From: Bradyrhizobium sp. CB2312
Lineage (GTDB): Bacteria; Pseudomonadota; Alphaproteobacteria; Rhizobiales; Xanthobacteraceae
Length of the DNA stretch: 64,000 bases
Assembly: GCF_029714425.1 (NCBI RefSeq)
Contig: NZ_CP121668.1
Span: 6,531,501 to 6,595,500 of the forward strand
Direction of reading: 5' to 3'
Part shown: piece by piece, positions 55,284-64,000 of the stretch
How the letters are laid out: the number at the start of each line of letters is the position of its first letter
Position numbering within the stretch: the stretch's first letter is position 1
Translations under genes and position numbers: made by a program
Notes under the pieces: generated by a model
The model's input: the letters and a program-made list of their open reading frames with translations, nothing else
What the model was told of the DNA's origin: nothing
Databases searched by the model: none

Positions 55284-56420
55284 ATGAACAGGCCCAGCAC
55301 CAATTTCAATATCGCCATCGAGCCGGCGTTCGACTTCCTGTCGCCGAAATACGCAGAGCTGTTCGACGGCTCCGCCGCCACCGCGTTCCAGCATCCGGTC
55401 TGGCTGCATAGCCTCTACACCGGGCTTGCGCCGCATGCGGGGGCAACCCGTCTGATCGTCGTGGCGCGCCATCGCGCAACGGGCGCGCTTGCGATGGTGC
55501 TGCCGATGCTGCGGGTCCGGCGTGGACCGATCCGGACCGTCGAATTCGCCGACCTGCGCGTCTCCGACTATCTGGCGCCGGTTTGCAGCCCCGAGGTATT
55601 TTCGCAGCTGCTCGCGGACGAGAGTGCATGCGCGGAGATCAGGTATCTCGTCCGTCCGTTCGATCTGCTCCGGATGACCAAGCTTCCGGACGGACGGCTT
55701 CCGATCGAAACGCTTCTGGCTGCGCCGCGCCGCGTGTCGATGGAGACCAACGCCTACGCGACCGTTCTCGTCGCGCCGTTCGAGCAATGGCGGGCCAGCG
55801 CGCTCGATCGCTCCTATCAAAAGGAGCTCGCAAAGAAATATCGCCAGCTCCAAAAGAAGGGCACGCTGAGCTTTTCATGCTGCAACGACAGCGCCTCCGT
55901 CCTCGAGGCGCTTGACGTGATGCGGAAGTTTCGCGGCCCGCGGTTTCAGTCGCAGGGCGACGGAGACCTGCTCCAGCGCCCCGAATATTACGCCTTCTAT
56001 TCCGACGTGGCGCTTCGCGGTCTCGGCTCCTTTGTGCGGCTCTATGCCATGAAGATGGACGGCGAGGTGATCGCCGCCGTGCTCGGACTGCACCATCAGG
56101 GCAGCTTCCTCGTCATCATGAGCGCCTTCGACATCGACGGATACAAGAGCCAGTCGCTGGGCGCGCTCATGTTCGAGCAGGTGGCGCGGGATTGCATCGA
56201 GCGCGGCGATCAGATGCTCGACTTCACCATCGGTGACGAGCCGTACAAGAAACTGTTTGGCGGGCAGCCTTCGCCGATGTGGGCGGTCACGCAGGCCGGC
56301 AGCACCGCGGGCGCCCTATCCCTGTTCGCACTGAAGCAGGCCCCCTGGCTCAAGCTGGCCGCCAAGCGAATGTCGGAGTTCAGGCTCTTGCCGACCCGCA
56401 CCTCGACGCCCACGCGCTGA
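55284..56420 (+). CDS. CelD/BcsL-type GNAT acyltransferase
   Basis: A 378-residue protein of the CelD/BcsL (GNAT-fold) group common in polysaccharide clusters. It shows AAATAFQHPVWLHSLYTG-like first segment, SYQKELAKKYRQLQKKGTLSFSCCNDS in the middle, and MDGEVIAAVLGLHHQGSFLVIMSAFDIDGYKSQSLGALMFEQVARDCIERGDQMLDFTIGDEPYKKLFGG near the end, a typical end of this family. It may add acetyl or acyl groups to sugar units. ATG 55284 is used; a TTG at 55278 is possible. Confidence 0.83.
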   Translation: MNRPSTNFNIAIEPAFDFLSPKYAELFDGSAATAFQHPVWLHSLYTGLAPHAGATRLIVVARHRATGALAMVLPMLRVRRGPIRTVEFADLRVSDYLAPVCSPEVFSQLLADESACAEIRYLVRPFDLLRMTKLPDGRLPIETLLAAPRRVSMETNAYATVLVAPFEQWRASALDRSYQKELAKKYRQLQKKGTLSFSCCNDSASVLEALDVMRKFRGPRFQSQGDGDLLQRPEYYAFYSDVALRGLGSFVRLYAMKMDGEVIAAVLGLHHQGSFLVIMSAFDIDGYKSQSLGALMFEQVARDCIERGDQMLDFTIGDEPYKKLFGGQPSPMWAVTQAGSTAGALSLFALKQAPWLKLAAKRMSEFRLLPTRTSTPTR

Positions 56421-56449
56421 ACGAGGCGGGACGTCGAACGACGCAGAGC

Positions 56450-57670
56450 TCAGGCGCGCAGCGCGCTTCGGACCAGCGCGAGCCAGCCCGGCCGCATTTG
56501 ATCGACGCGATGGGTGAAATTGCGCCGCAGGAAGTGCAGCCGCCGCCGCACATCCCAGCCGATGTCGTCGCGGGACGTCAGCGCCTGGCGGAAGCGCGCC
56601 ATCTTCAGCGATTGCTGGTCCGCCGCGACCTTGTCGCGATCGGAATAGAACTCCGATATCTTCTCCTTGCTCATGCCTGCGGTCATGAGCCACCGCGGCG
56701 CATATTCGGTGCAAAGGCGCTCGACGTCGACCAGCAGGCGGGCAACGCCGGTGCCGGCCGCAGGACAGTTGGTCTGGAACGCATCGCCGATCAGCACGAC
56801 GCCATCCTGGAGGTGTCCCTCGACGACGGACAGATCCATCACCCAATTCCGGACCCGGTCCGTCACGTGGAAATCGCCGAGATAGGGCCGCAGTCCCGGC
56901 AGCAAGCGCAGAAGCGTCGCTTCGGTATCGCGACGCAGATCGCGCATGACCGGATCGGCCGGGTCGCGGAACATGAAGAGATTGGCCCGCATGCCGGCCC
57001 GCACCGGAAACAGGCTGAGATAATCGACGCCGTCGGCGGTGCGCTCGCCGTAGCAGGTCAGCGCGTTGAAATCGAACGGCGTGCCGTCACGCCGGGCAAT
57101 CGTGAAGCCGAACGAGACCGAGTGGCCCGCCGCCAGCACGCGCCGCTTGATTCCGAGCTTGTGGCCGAGAGCTCCCGCCATCCCCGTCGCCAAAACGACG
57201 AGACGCGCCTTCAGGCGCCGTCCGGAGGCGAGCTCGAGCTGCTGCACGTCGTCGCTGCAGCTGATTGCCGCGACTTCGTCGACGATCAGGCTGGACGGCT
57301 GGGGGATCTGGCCGCGCGCCATGGCAACGAGATCGGCATAGGGAAGCCCGTAAGCCTGGCCGACGCTGACATCAACCAGCTTGCCTTCCCTGATGTTGAG
57401 CACGCGGTCGTAGGGACACGCGACACTCTCGAGGCCACCGATGAAGCCCAGCTTCCGGAACATCTCGAGCTGGTGGCCGCCGATCTTCTCGACGCGGAAT
57501 TCGTCCGGATAGACCGCGCGCTTGTCGATGAGGGCGACGCGATGCCCTGCCCGCGCGAGCACCGCCGCGGCGAGCGATCCCGCAAGGCCGCCGCCGACGA
57601 TCGCAACGTCGAGCATCGTCGCAGCCCCGGTTGCTGCGGCCGGCTCGGTCACGCTTTGATCCGCCGTCAT
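56450..57670 (-). CDS. FAD-dependent oxidoreductase
   Basis: A 406-residue flavoprotein of the PHBH/GR2 type. It has the dinucleotide motif VAIVGGGLAGSLAAAVLARAGHRVALIDKR near the start, LVVLATGMAGALG in the middle and VVLIGDAFQTNCPAAGTGVARLLVDVERL (the G-D motif that binds FAD ribityl) later. The C-terminal part is helical and basic. Substrate unknown; it resembles geranylgeranyl-reductase or monooxygenase-like enzymes in cell-surface clusters. It converges with the acetyltransferase gene and is divergent from the flippase gene. Confidence 0.85.
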   Translation of the reverse strand: MTADQSVTEPAAATGAATMLDVAIVGGGLAGSLAAAVLARAGHRVALIDKRAVYPDEFRVEKIGGHQLEMFRKLGFIGGLESVACPYDRVLNIREGKLVDVSVGQAYGLPYADLVAMARGQIPQPSSLIVDEVAAISCSDDVQQLELASGRRLKARLVVLATGMAGALGHKLGIKRRVLAAGHSVSFGFTIARRDGTPFDFNALTCYGERTADGVDYLSLFPVRAGMRANLFMFRDPADPVMRDLRRDTEATLLRLLPGLRPYLGDFHVTDRVRNWVMDLSVVEGHLQDGVVLIGDAFQTNCPAAGTGVARLLVDVERLCTEYAPRWLMTAGMSKEKISEFYSDRDKVAADQQSLKMARFRQALTSRDDIGWDVRRRLHFLRRNFTHRVDQMRPGWLALVRSALRA

Positions 57671-58148
57671 GGTTCAGGCTCCCACGGTTAACGGTGGCCC
57701 CATCTGCAATTCTCTCGTGCAATTCTCTCGCCTGATGTCGCATCGCGGGATCAAACGCGATCATTTCTGCCGATCGAGGTTAATGAACTGGCGCACTGAT
57801 CCAGCTCCATGATGTCGCGGCACGCGCTTTGCTCGGGATGTCAGGCAAATTCCGGACTCGGCCTGAACGGCGGCCCTTTCCGCAACCATTTCCGCATCCA
57901 AACGGCCGATCTCGTCGTCATGGCCGTCGATGCGGCGCTGTGGCGGCATTTCGGTCGGGTCAGGGCTTTGCGCGAACGGGACAATCGGGACGGCTGTGTT
58001 TCACGGTGACGCAGCCGCGTCGTCACGGCATCGTCATGGCCGGCAACATCCTGAAGGTCTCTCATTAACACTCGCGGTTTTTCGGCATGCTAGGCTATCT
58101 CCGCTATCGGACCACGTCTCTTCAGGGGAAAGCCGCCCCTCGACTTCC
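57671..58148. other. Intergenic region, divergent promoters, no convincing gene
   Basis: 478 bases between the divergent FAD oxidoreductase and flippase genes. Short reading frames on both strands lack codon bias, ribosome sites and known motifs. It contains CtrA-like half-sites (GTTAAC at 57687, GTTAA at 57779, TTAAC at 58065). I see no RNA gene. Confidence 0.6.
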
Positions 58149-59495
58149 ATGATCGAATCCATCGTCCAGTTCATGCGGCGCGACGTGACGCGCGGTGTTG
58201 CCGGGACCATCCTGCTCAAGGTTGGTAGCGGCGCGCTGGCGTTTGCGTTGTTCTCGCTGGCGGCGCGGACGATGTCGCCCGACGGGTTCGGCATCTTCGC
58301 GACCTGGCTTTCGGTGGCGCAGATGGCATCGGTGGTGGGACTGGTCGGTCAGGAATCGCTGCTGGTGCGATTCCTCAACGAGTACCGGGTGGCAGATCAG
58401 CCCGATCTCACCAAGGGCGTGCTGCTATCGAGCCTGAAGATCTCCTCCGCGGCGATGCTGATCGCGATCGGCGCAATCGCGATCGTCGCGAGCCTGCGCG
58501 GCGACGGGTGGCTGCTGATCCTCGCGGTGGCGGCCTACACCGCCGTGAATGCGGGGCTGATGCTCGGCAGCCAGATCGCACGCTCGCTGGTCAGCATCCT
58601 CATGGGCGAAGGAAACAGGGAGTTCTTCTGGCGGGTCAGCGTCGTGCTGTTTCTGATCGCCGTCCTGACCGGTCATCGCCAGCTCGATCCCGCCGAACTG
58701 ATCGTCGTGATGACGATCGCGATGTCGATCGGCCTCGGCGCGCAGATCATCGCGATCAGGCGCGCGCTGCCGGATTTCCGCAGCACGGCAGCGCGTTCCG
58801 AGACGTCGCGCTGGAGGTCGAGCGCGCTTCATTTCTGGGTCGCGTCCATCCTCGAAGCCGCCAACCAGTATTTCGACGTCATCCTGGTCTACTGGATGCT
58901 GGATCCGGCGACCGCCGGCATCTACTTCGCCGCATCGCGCCTCGCCAACATCTTCGCCATGCTCTCGGCCGCGCTGTACAGCTTCGGCGCGCGCCGGCTG
59001 CCCTCGCTGTACTTCAGCAAGAACCACCAGGAGTTCGAGCGGACCTTGCGGCTGATGGCGGAAGTGACCGCGCTCTGCGTGATCAGCGGACTTCTGCTGA
59101 TCTGGGTTGGCGGCCCCTATCTCCTCAACCTGTTCGGGCCTCATTTCGCCGCACAGCACTGGGTCCTGATCGTGCTTGCGATCGGAACGGCGTTCCAGGC
59201 AGCGGGCGGTCCATCGGCGGCGATCTTGCAGCTGACCGGCTATGAGCGCGAATATGTCCCCGTCGTCGCCGCGAACGTGGCGCTGCGGCTCGTGGGATTT
59301 CTCGTTCTCATTCCCTGGTTCGGCGTGCTCGGCGCTGCGATCTCGGCGACCGTGTCGCTCGCACTCGCGACCATCGCCCTCAACATTCTCTGCCGCCGGC
59401 GGACCGGGGTCGATCCTTCAATTCTCGGATTGCTGCGCTTCTCTGCATCGAAGCGCGGTACTTACGTCGTCCGCGGTGTAGACTCCGCCGAGTAG
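58149..59495 (+). CDS. Polysaccharide flippase (Wzx/MATE-like)
   Basis: A 448-residue membrane protein with about twelve to fourteen helices. It starts MIESIVQFMRRDVTRGVAGTILLKVGSGALAFALFSLAARTMSPDGFGIFATWLSVAQM, the classical Wzx/RfbX opening, and has GTAFQAAGGPSAAILQLTGYER in the second half and a small basic end. It would flip lipid-linked repeat units to the periplasm for the Wzy-like polymerase. The frame is open upstream from 57930, but ATG 58149 begins the conserved part. It ends 8 bases from the convergent Wzc-like gene. Confidence 0.9.
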   Translation: MIESIVQFMRRDVTRGVAGTILLKVGSGALAFALFSLAARTMSPDGFGIFATWLSVAQMASVVGLVGQESLLVRFLNEYRVADQPDLTKGVLLSSLKISSAAMLIAIGAIAIVASLRGDGWLLILAVAAYTAVNAGLMLGSQIARSLVSILMGEGNREFFWRVSVVLFLIAVLTGHRQLDPAELIVVMTIAMSIGLGAQIIAIRRALPDFRSTAARSETSRWRSSALHFWVASILEAANQYFDVILVYWMLDPATAGIYFAASRLANIFAMLSAALYSFGARRLPSLYFSKNHQEFERTLRLMAEVTALCVISGLLLIWVGGPYLLNLFGPHFAAQHWVLIVLAIGTAFQAAGGPSAAILQLTGYEREYVPVVAANVALRLVGFLVLIPWFGVLGAAISATVSLALATIALNILCRRRTGVDPSILGLLRFSASKRGTYVVRGVDSAE

Positions 59496-59503
59496 GCATC
59501 TAT

Positions 59504-61594
59504 TCAGCCGGCCAGACCCAGCACTTCGCCCCGGCGCGGCGCCGAGGGATCGGCGGGCACGTGATTGACGACGATCCCGGTCGGCACACCGCCGAACCGG
59601 GAAAGCGCAGCCGTTGCCCTGCGCATCGCCGCTGAGTCCACAGCGTCCTCGCGCGCGACCAGAACGACGAGATCGGCATGCGCGGCCAGAGCTGCCGCCT
59701 CCGGCTGCAACGCCAGCGACGTCGCGTGAACGACGATCAGATCGAACTCGGAGCGAATATCGTCCGCGGGCGTCGCATTGGGCTGCTTGCCGGCGCCGAG
59801 AAGCTCGTCGACGCTGCGGACATCCGCCGTGGTGGTCATGCCGTCGGCTTGCGCTTTGGCGTTGGCAGGACGGGCACCGCCGAGATCCGGCTCGACCCGG
59901 ATCAGGACGCTCAGCTTCCCGCGGTTCACCGCCCACCGGTTCAGCGAGCGCGCGACGGTGTTGCCGCCGGCGCGCTTGCCGACCGACATCACGAGCGCGA
60001 CCTTGCCCCGCGGTCCCGGTGACTTCTCCAGCCGCTCGAGCAGCGGCTGGAGATAGGGACCGAGGTCGAGCTCGGCGGTTGCGGACAGCGGACCTTGCCA
60101 GATGTTTCTGGGGCCTTCGCCCGACATCAGCGCGGGAACGCGGGCCCATACCGGCGGGCGTGACCAAGCCCCCGCCTGGCGCTCAGCCGGTTCGACCTCG
60201 CGCGCGCGAACGTCCGAAACGGGTTTGTCCGATCCGCGTGCCGTCGCGGCGACAATGGCCGTCGATGTCAGCAGCGAGCCGATCGCGAGCGCGGCGAGCA
60301 GCAAGGGCAGCGGCGGAAGCGTCGAGCGCAGCGGCGGAACGGCGGATGAGGCAATCTTGGTCTGCGAGCTCTGCAACAGGCGCTGCTCGTTCGTGGTCTT
60401 GGAGCGCGACAGAAACTGCTCGTAGATGTTCCTGTTGGCCTCGGCGTCGCGCTGCAGCTCCTGGAGCTTCACCAGCGCCTGACCGTCGACCAGCAGTTGC
60501 GACTCAGCCGCCTTCATCTGGCTTTCCAGGGCCTTCTGCTGATCGCGCTGCGCTTCATATTCCGACTTTGCGGTGTCGATGCCCTTGGCCCGTTCCACCT
60601 CGATCTGTCTGTTGAGATCGTTCAGCTGGCTGTACGACATCACGAGGTCGGGATGGCGGTCACCGAACACGGCCCGCCTCTGCGCGATCTGATCGTTGAG
60701 CGCCGAGCGCTGGGCGCGCAGCGCGCTCAGCAGATCCTGCTTCACGGGACTTTCGACATTGCCCTTGAGGTCGCGCTGCGCCTGCTCAAAGCGGGCTTTG
60801 GCCTCTTCGGTCCGCGCACGCGCAGCGGCGACCTGCTGCGACAGCTCGGTCACGCGCAGCTGCTGCGTCGTGGAATCCTTGCCGGCATTGACGATCCTGT
60901 GCTCGAGCTTGAAGGCGGCAACCGCGTCCTCCGACACCTTCAACCGGTCGTTCAACGTCTTGAGCCGGCTGCTCAGCCAGTCGGCGGCCTCGTCGGTCGC
61001 CTCGGTGCGGATGCTTTTTTGGCTCGCGACGAACGCCTCGGCGATGGCATTGGCGTAATAGGCCGCCCGGTCCGGCCGGTTCGAGGTGAAGCGGAAGGCG
61101 ATGACGTAGGTCAGCCCGCGACGGGAAATATCGAGACGATTGCGGAATCGCTCGAGCAGGCGCGCGGGGTCGGTGTGTCCCCCGGAAATGTCCTCGTCGT
61201 CGCCAATCCTGAGCTGCTCGAGCAGCGGCTTGAGAAAGCCGTCGGACTTGGCGACTTCGACCAGGCTTTGCAGCGCGGCGCTGTCCTGTCCGATGCCCGG
61301 CAGGACGTCCTGCTCGGTGGTCACGCGCTGCTCGCGGGGATCGACCACGACCAGGGCGGTCGCGGCATATCGCACCGGAATCACGAGCAGAACGACGACG
61401 CCGAACGCGAAGATCGCGAGCGCAAGCGTCAGGATGCGGCGACCATTATCCCGGACGAAGGACAGCGCACCGGCGGTCGTGAGCATACCGCGCGCGGCGG
61501 CTCCGCGCCCCTCGCCGTTCGAAGAATTCCGGCCCTGCCACGACGCGGCGGTCGATCCGGAACTGGTCGGGTCTGCGCGGCGACCGAACGTCAT
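59504..61594 (-). CDS. Polysaccharide co-polymerase (Wzc/GumC type) with degenerate kinase domain
   Basis: A 696-residue protein with a first helix at about 52-73, a Wzz domain with long coiled coils (about 190-400), a second helix near 430-452, and a C-terminal tyrosine-kinase-like domain. The ATP loop is unusual: GKRAGGNT (539-546) in place of G-x-x-x-x-GK-S/T, so the key lysine is missing, and the Walker A' and B strands (IRVEPDLGG; FDLIVVHAT) are also altered. There is no tyrosine-rich tail. I infer it sets chain length without kinase activity. Neighbours: Wzx- and GT-type genes. Confidence 0.87.
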   Translation of the reverse strand: MTFGRRADPTSSGSTAASWQGRNSSNGEGRGAAARGMLTTAGALSFVRDNGRRILTLALAIFAFGVVVLLVIPVRYAATALVVVDPREQRVTTEQDVLPGIGQDSAALQSLVEVAKSDGFLKPLLEQLRIGDDEDISGGHTDPARLLERFRNRLDISRRGLTYVIAFRFTSNRPDRAAYYANAIAEAFVASQKSIRTEATDEAADWLSSRLKTLNDRLKVSEDAVAAFKLEHRIVNAGKDSTTQQLRVTELSQQVAAARARTEEAKARFEQAQRDLKGNVESPVKQDLLSALRAQRSALNDQIAQRRAVFGDRHPDLVMSYSQLNDLNRQIEVERAKGIDTAKSEYEAQRDQQKALESQMKAAESQLLVDGQALVKLQELQRDAEANRNIYEQFLSRSKTTNEQRLLQSSQTKIASSAVPPLRSTLPPLPLLLAALAIGSLLTSTAIVAATARGSDKPVSDVRAREVEPAERQAGAWSRPPVWARVPALMSGEGPRNIWQGPLSATAELDLGPYLQPLLERLEKSPGPRGKVALVMSVGKRAGGNTVARSLNRWAVNRGKLSVLIRVEPDLGGARPANAKAQADGMTTTADVRSVDELLGAGKQPNATPADDIRSEFDLIVVHATSLALQPEAAALAAHADLVVLVAREDAVDSAAMRRATAALSRFGGVPTGIVVNHVPADPSAPRRGEVLGLAG

Positions 61595-61660
61595 GGAGTT
61601 TACTCGGATTCAACTGGCAAACACTGGTTCAGTGGCCTGCCCCCAACGTAAATATCTATG

Positions 61661-61676
61661 GTTAATCCGCGGTTAC
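61661..61676. promoter_or_regulatory. CtrA-like site between Wzc-like and GT4 genes
   Basis: GTTAA-N7-TTAC, which on the other strand reads GTAA-N7-TTAAC, one base off the CtrA consensus TTAA-N7-TTAAC. The TTAACCAT half-site is exact. It lies 67 bases before the Wzc-like start and about 200 before the GT4 start. Other GTTAA half-sites occur nearby (61704, 61782). Confidence 0.4.
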
Positions 61677-61874
61677 CCGGCCCCGCGCGACCATGACCAA
61701 TTGGTTAATGCGCTCGCGCCAATCTGCCCGACAGGAGCCGGAATTCCCTTGTGAATGACGTGCTTTCGGCACGGCGCGCATTAACTCCGTTTGTTGCTAG
61801 TCGGTGTCTGGCCGATGCCCGCATGATAGGTACGGGATTAAGAAGGTGAAGATTTCATTAGCGGGTCGGGATCC

Positions 61875-63065
61875 GTGCTCCATTACCAGCCAGGCACAGA
61901 ACTGGGCGAGGCACCGAGGCTGCCGTCGACCGCGGCAGCACTGGCAAGGCCGGACGGTGGCGCAGCGAAGCCGCGTGTGCTTCTCGTGCAGACCCAGGCC
62001 GAGAACGCGGGTGCGCAGGAGATCTCCAGGCTCCTCGGCGCCGGGCTGACCGCGCGCGGCTACCGCGTCACCAACCTGTTCTTCTTCCGCAAGTCGGATT
62101 CGTTCGACGAGCCCCCCGATACGCTCTATTGCGCCTCGCGCCGCCCCGGCGATCCGCTGGCGCTGCTGCGCATGCTGTGGACGCTCGGCCGTCATATCAG
62201 GACCATCCGGCCCGATGCCGTCCTGACCTTCCAGCATTTCGGCAACGTCATCGGCGCGGGCGTGACGCGCCTCGTCGGCCGCGCGCCCGTCGTCGCCAAT
62301 CAGGTGTCGTCCGCACTGTCGATGAGCTGGCCGGTCCGCACCGCCGACGTCGCCATGGGCAGCCTCGGCTTCTTCGACTGCATCACGCTCAACTCGAAGG
62401 ACATGGAGCGCGAATATTCGCGCTACCCCGCGGCCTACCGCTCGCGCATGGTGCATGTCCCCCACGGCTTCGACGACAAGGCGCTCACCTTGTCAAAGCA
62501 GGCTGCGCGGCAGAAATTCAGTTTGCCGCCGAACCGTACATTGCTCGGCTGCGCAGCGCGGCTGCATCCGCACAAACGGCTCGATGCGGCGATACGCCTC
62601 CTTCCCGATCAGCCATCCTGGCACCTCGCCCTCGCCGGCCAGGGCGCCGACGAGGCGCGGCTGAGGCAGCTCGCGGATGAGCTGAAAGTATCGGACCGGT
62701 TGCATCTGCTCGGCGAAATCCCGCCGCGCCGGATGGCAGAGTTCCTCGCTTGTCTCGACGTGTTCGTATTTCCGACGCAGGCCGAGACCTTCGGCCTTGC
62801 CGCGGTCGAGGCCGCGAATGCCGGTGTTCCCTCCGTCGTCACCGATCTTCCCGTGCTGCGCGAGGTGCTCTCCTTCGAAGGCAAGCCGACAGCCCTGTTC
62901 GTCGACGCCACCGATCATGCGCAGCTGTCGGCTGCCGTCTCCAGGCTCCTGAATGACCAGGCATTGAGCGACGAGCTGCGACACAACGGCAAGGGCCTGA
63001 AGTCCCGCTATTCGGTCGATGCGATGGTGGAGGAATACGTTCGAATTCTCGGCCAGGTCATCTGA
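61875..63065 (+). CDS. Glycosyltransferase family 4
   Basis: A 396-residue GT-B enzyme. The N-terminal domain has RVLLVQTQAENAGAQEISRLLGAGL and TFQHFGNVIGAGVTRL; the C-terminal domain has LLGCAARLHPHKRLDAAIRLL, LAGQGADEARLRQLADEL and the E-x7-E motif in TQAETFGLAAVEAANAGVPSVVTDLPVLREVL. It transfers a sugar from a nucleotide-sugar to the growing repeat unit on the cytoplasmic side. The GTG at 61875 is the first start; an internal ATG is not obvious before the fold begins. The next gene follows 27 bases later. Confidence 0.9.
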   Translation: MLHYQPGTELGEAPRLPSTAAALARPDGGAAKPRVLLVQTQAENAGAQEISRLLGAGLTARGYRVTNLFFFRKSDSFDEPPDTLYCASRRPGDPLALLRMLWTLGRHIRTIRPDAVLTFQHFGNVIGAGVTRLVGRAPVVANQVSSALSMSWPVRTADVAMGSLGFFDCITLNSKDMEREYSRYPAAYRSRMVHVPHGFDDKALTLSKQAARQKFSLPPNRTLLGCAARLHPHKRLDAAIRLLPDQPSWHLALAGQGADEARLRQLADELKVSDRLHLLGEIPPRRMAEFLACLDVFVFPTQAETFGLAAVEAANAGVPSVVTDLPVLREVLSFEGKPTALFVDATDHAQLSAAVSRLLNDQALSDELRHNGKGLKSRYSVDAMVEEYVRILGQVI

Positions 63066-63092
63066 CCGGGCATTGGAAGAGATGGGCTCGAC

Positions 63093-64000
63093 ATGATCAT
63101 CGAGTTTCGCTGTGAACGTGACTATGCGCGGCAATGGATGGGCCACGAGGCGCTGTCGATCGACGGCCGCGACGTTCCGGTCCGGATCGCATGGACCGCG
63201 ACGGCACAGCCGCGGCCCGCGGGCCTCGATGCGCTGTTCGAGCTCGAGCGCCTGGTGCTCAACAAGGGCAAGCTAGGTGGCGCCGGCAGGCTGAAGATCA
63301 CTCCGGAACGAGCGCAGGCGCGCACAGGCACGGCCGATGTGATCGTCGATTTCACGGGCGCGTCGCGGGATCCGAACTGTACGGCCCGGCTGTATCTCCG
63401 CCCCCTGTTCAATGGCACTGCCGGCGAGAACGCCGCGCTCGCCGCGATTCTCGCCGGCGATCTGCCCGTCATCGAGATCGTCAACGAGGTCGACGGCGCC
63501 GTGCTCGATCGCGGTCATCCGTCCGCAGAGATCGCGGCCGGTCTGAGCGGCGGGCTCGAAACGGTCATGGCGCGAACGCTGACCATGGTGGCGGCGATCC
63601 TGTCGGGACGGCCGCGCATCGTGCCGCAGCTCGCGCGTCCCGCGCCTGATGGCAACGACCGGCAGCCGGCGGCCTATGTGTTGCGCGGTCTCGCGGTGTC
63701 GATCGCCAAGGAGATCTATCGCCTCTGCTGCTATGCGCCGCACTGGCATGTCGGGTGGCGCTTCAATGACGGCGCCGGCGTCTGGCAGACCGGAGATCTC
63801 TCCGGGCCACGCTGGAACGTGCTCGGCGATCCCGGAAACCATTTCTACGCCGACCCCTTCCCGATCACCTGGCGCGGACGAACCTTCGTCTTCTTCGAGG
63901 ACCTCGATCACCGCGTCGGAAAAGGCATCATCTCGGCGATCGAGTTCGGCGACGCCGGGCCGATCGGAGAAGTCGTGCCGGTGCTGGAAGAGCCCTGGCA
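63093..64000 (+). CDS. GINT1-like / formyltransferase-type protein (partial, runs off the window)
   Basis: From ATG 63093 the frame is open for 302 codons to the window end. The first 210 residues are an alpha/beta domain without a motif I recognise. From about residue 225 comes GAGVWQTGDLSGPRWNVLGDPGNHFYADPFPITWRGRTFVFFEDLDHRVGKGIISAIEFG, which resembles the beta-propeller domain of plant GINT1-type glycosyltransferases and their bacterial relatives in polysaccharide clusters. The start is 27 bases after the GT4 stop, so the two are likely one operon. The rest of the gene is not visible. Confidence 0.7.
   Translation, partial: MIIEFRCERDYARQWMGHEALSIDGRDVPVRIAWTATAQPRPAGLDALFELERLVLNKGKLGGAGRLKITPERAQARTGTADVIVDFTGASRDPNCTARLYLRPLFNGTAGENAALAAILAGDLPVIEIVNEVDGAVLDRGHPSAEIAAGLSGGLETVMARTLTMVAAILSGRPRIVPQLARPAPDGNDRQPAAYVLRGLAVSIAKEIYRLCCYAPHWHVGWRFNDGAGVWQTGDLSGPRWNVLGDPGNHFYADPFPITWRGRTFVFFEDLDHRVGKGIISAIEFGDAGPIGEVVPVLEEPW

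Noticed and set aside
57761..58009. Short frames on both strands in the 57.7-58.1 kb gap
   Set aside because: No ribosome site, no codon preference and no motif; the two strands are equally open.

Overview
The window is about 64 kb of high-GC DNA with densely packed genes. Its gene families point to an alphaproteobacterium close to Bradyrhizobium: DUF992, IalB, DUF6894 and DUF3141 proteins, FixJ/FixK-type regulators, repeated TTGAT-N4-ATCAA boxes, and PHB-type metabolism. The genus is an inference from family content. I saw no tRNA, rRNA, CRISPR array, transposase or phage gene.

Layout. 0.1-4 kb: housekeeping and small membrane or exported proteins (BI-1, AI-2E transporter, DUF992). 4-9.7 kb: a yhiI-rbbA-yhhJ-type ABC efflux operon and an HdeD-type gene. 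rbbA, yhhJ, hdeD and a DUF6894 gene at 1.1 kb each look broken by one small frameshift. 10.3-14.7 kb: an RND efflux adaptor/pump pair. 14.8-28 kb: acyl and PHB-related metabolism: phasin, three alpha/beta hydrolases (one a rare double-domain protein), AtoDA CoA-transferase, MaoC hydratase, and a DUF3141 (PhaC-like)-Pta-AckA-FabI operon. 28-38.5 kb: DUF3300/DUF2950, an orphan ABC substrate-binding protein beside a histidine kinase with a similar sensor domain, a YiaV-type HlyD pair, PPK2. 38.5-48.8 kb: AspT-type antiporter, a large Orn/Lys/Arg decarboxylase, SulP and YoaK transporters, a second AspT-type antiporter, an exported hydrolase, IalB. 48.8-52.7 kb: two response regulators, a FixK-like regulator, a K+ channel and a second AI-2E transporter. 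52.7-64 kb: an exopolysaccharide cluster (GH5, Wzy, Wzx, Wzc-like, GT4, acetyltransferase, FAD oxidoreductase, GINT1-like protein), cut by the window end.

The main signal is regulatory. Nine TTGAT-N4-ATCAA-like sites (five perfect palindromes, one more perfect at both half-sites with a different spacer, three with one mismatch) lie in promoter position between 18.6 and 52.7 kb. Together they could drive most operons in that 34-kb block, and a FixK-like and a FixJ-like regulator sit inside it. The genes suggest a low-oxygen energy programme: PHB or acyl-CoA turnover, acetyl-phosphate to ATP, polyphosphate to nucleotide phosphorylation, and amino-acid decarboxylation coupled to antiport. This programme is inferred from gene content and sites; no expression data are available here.
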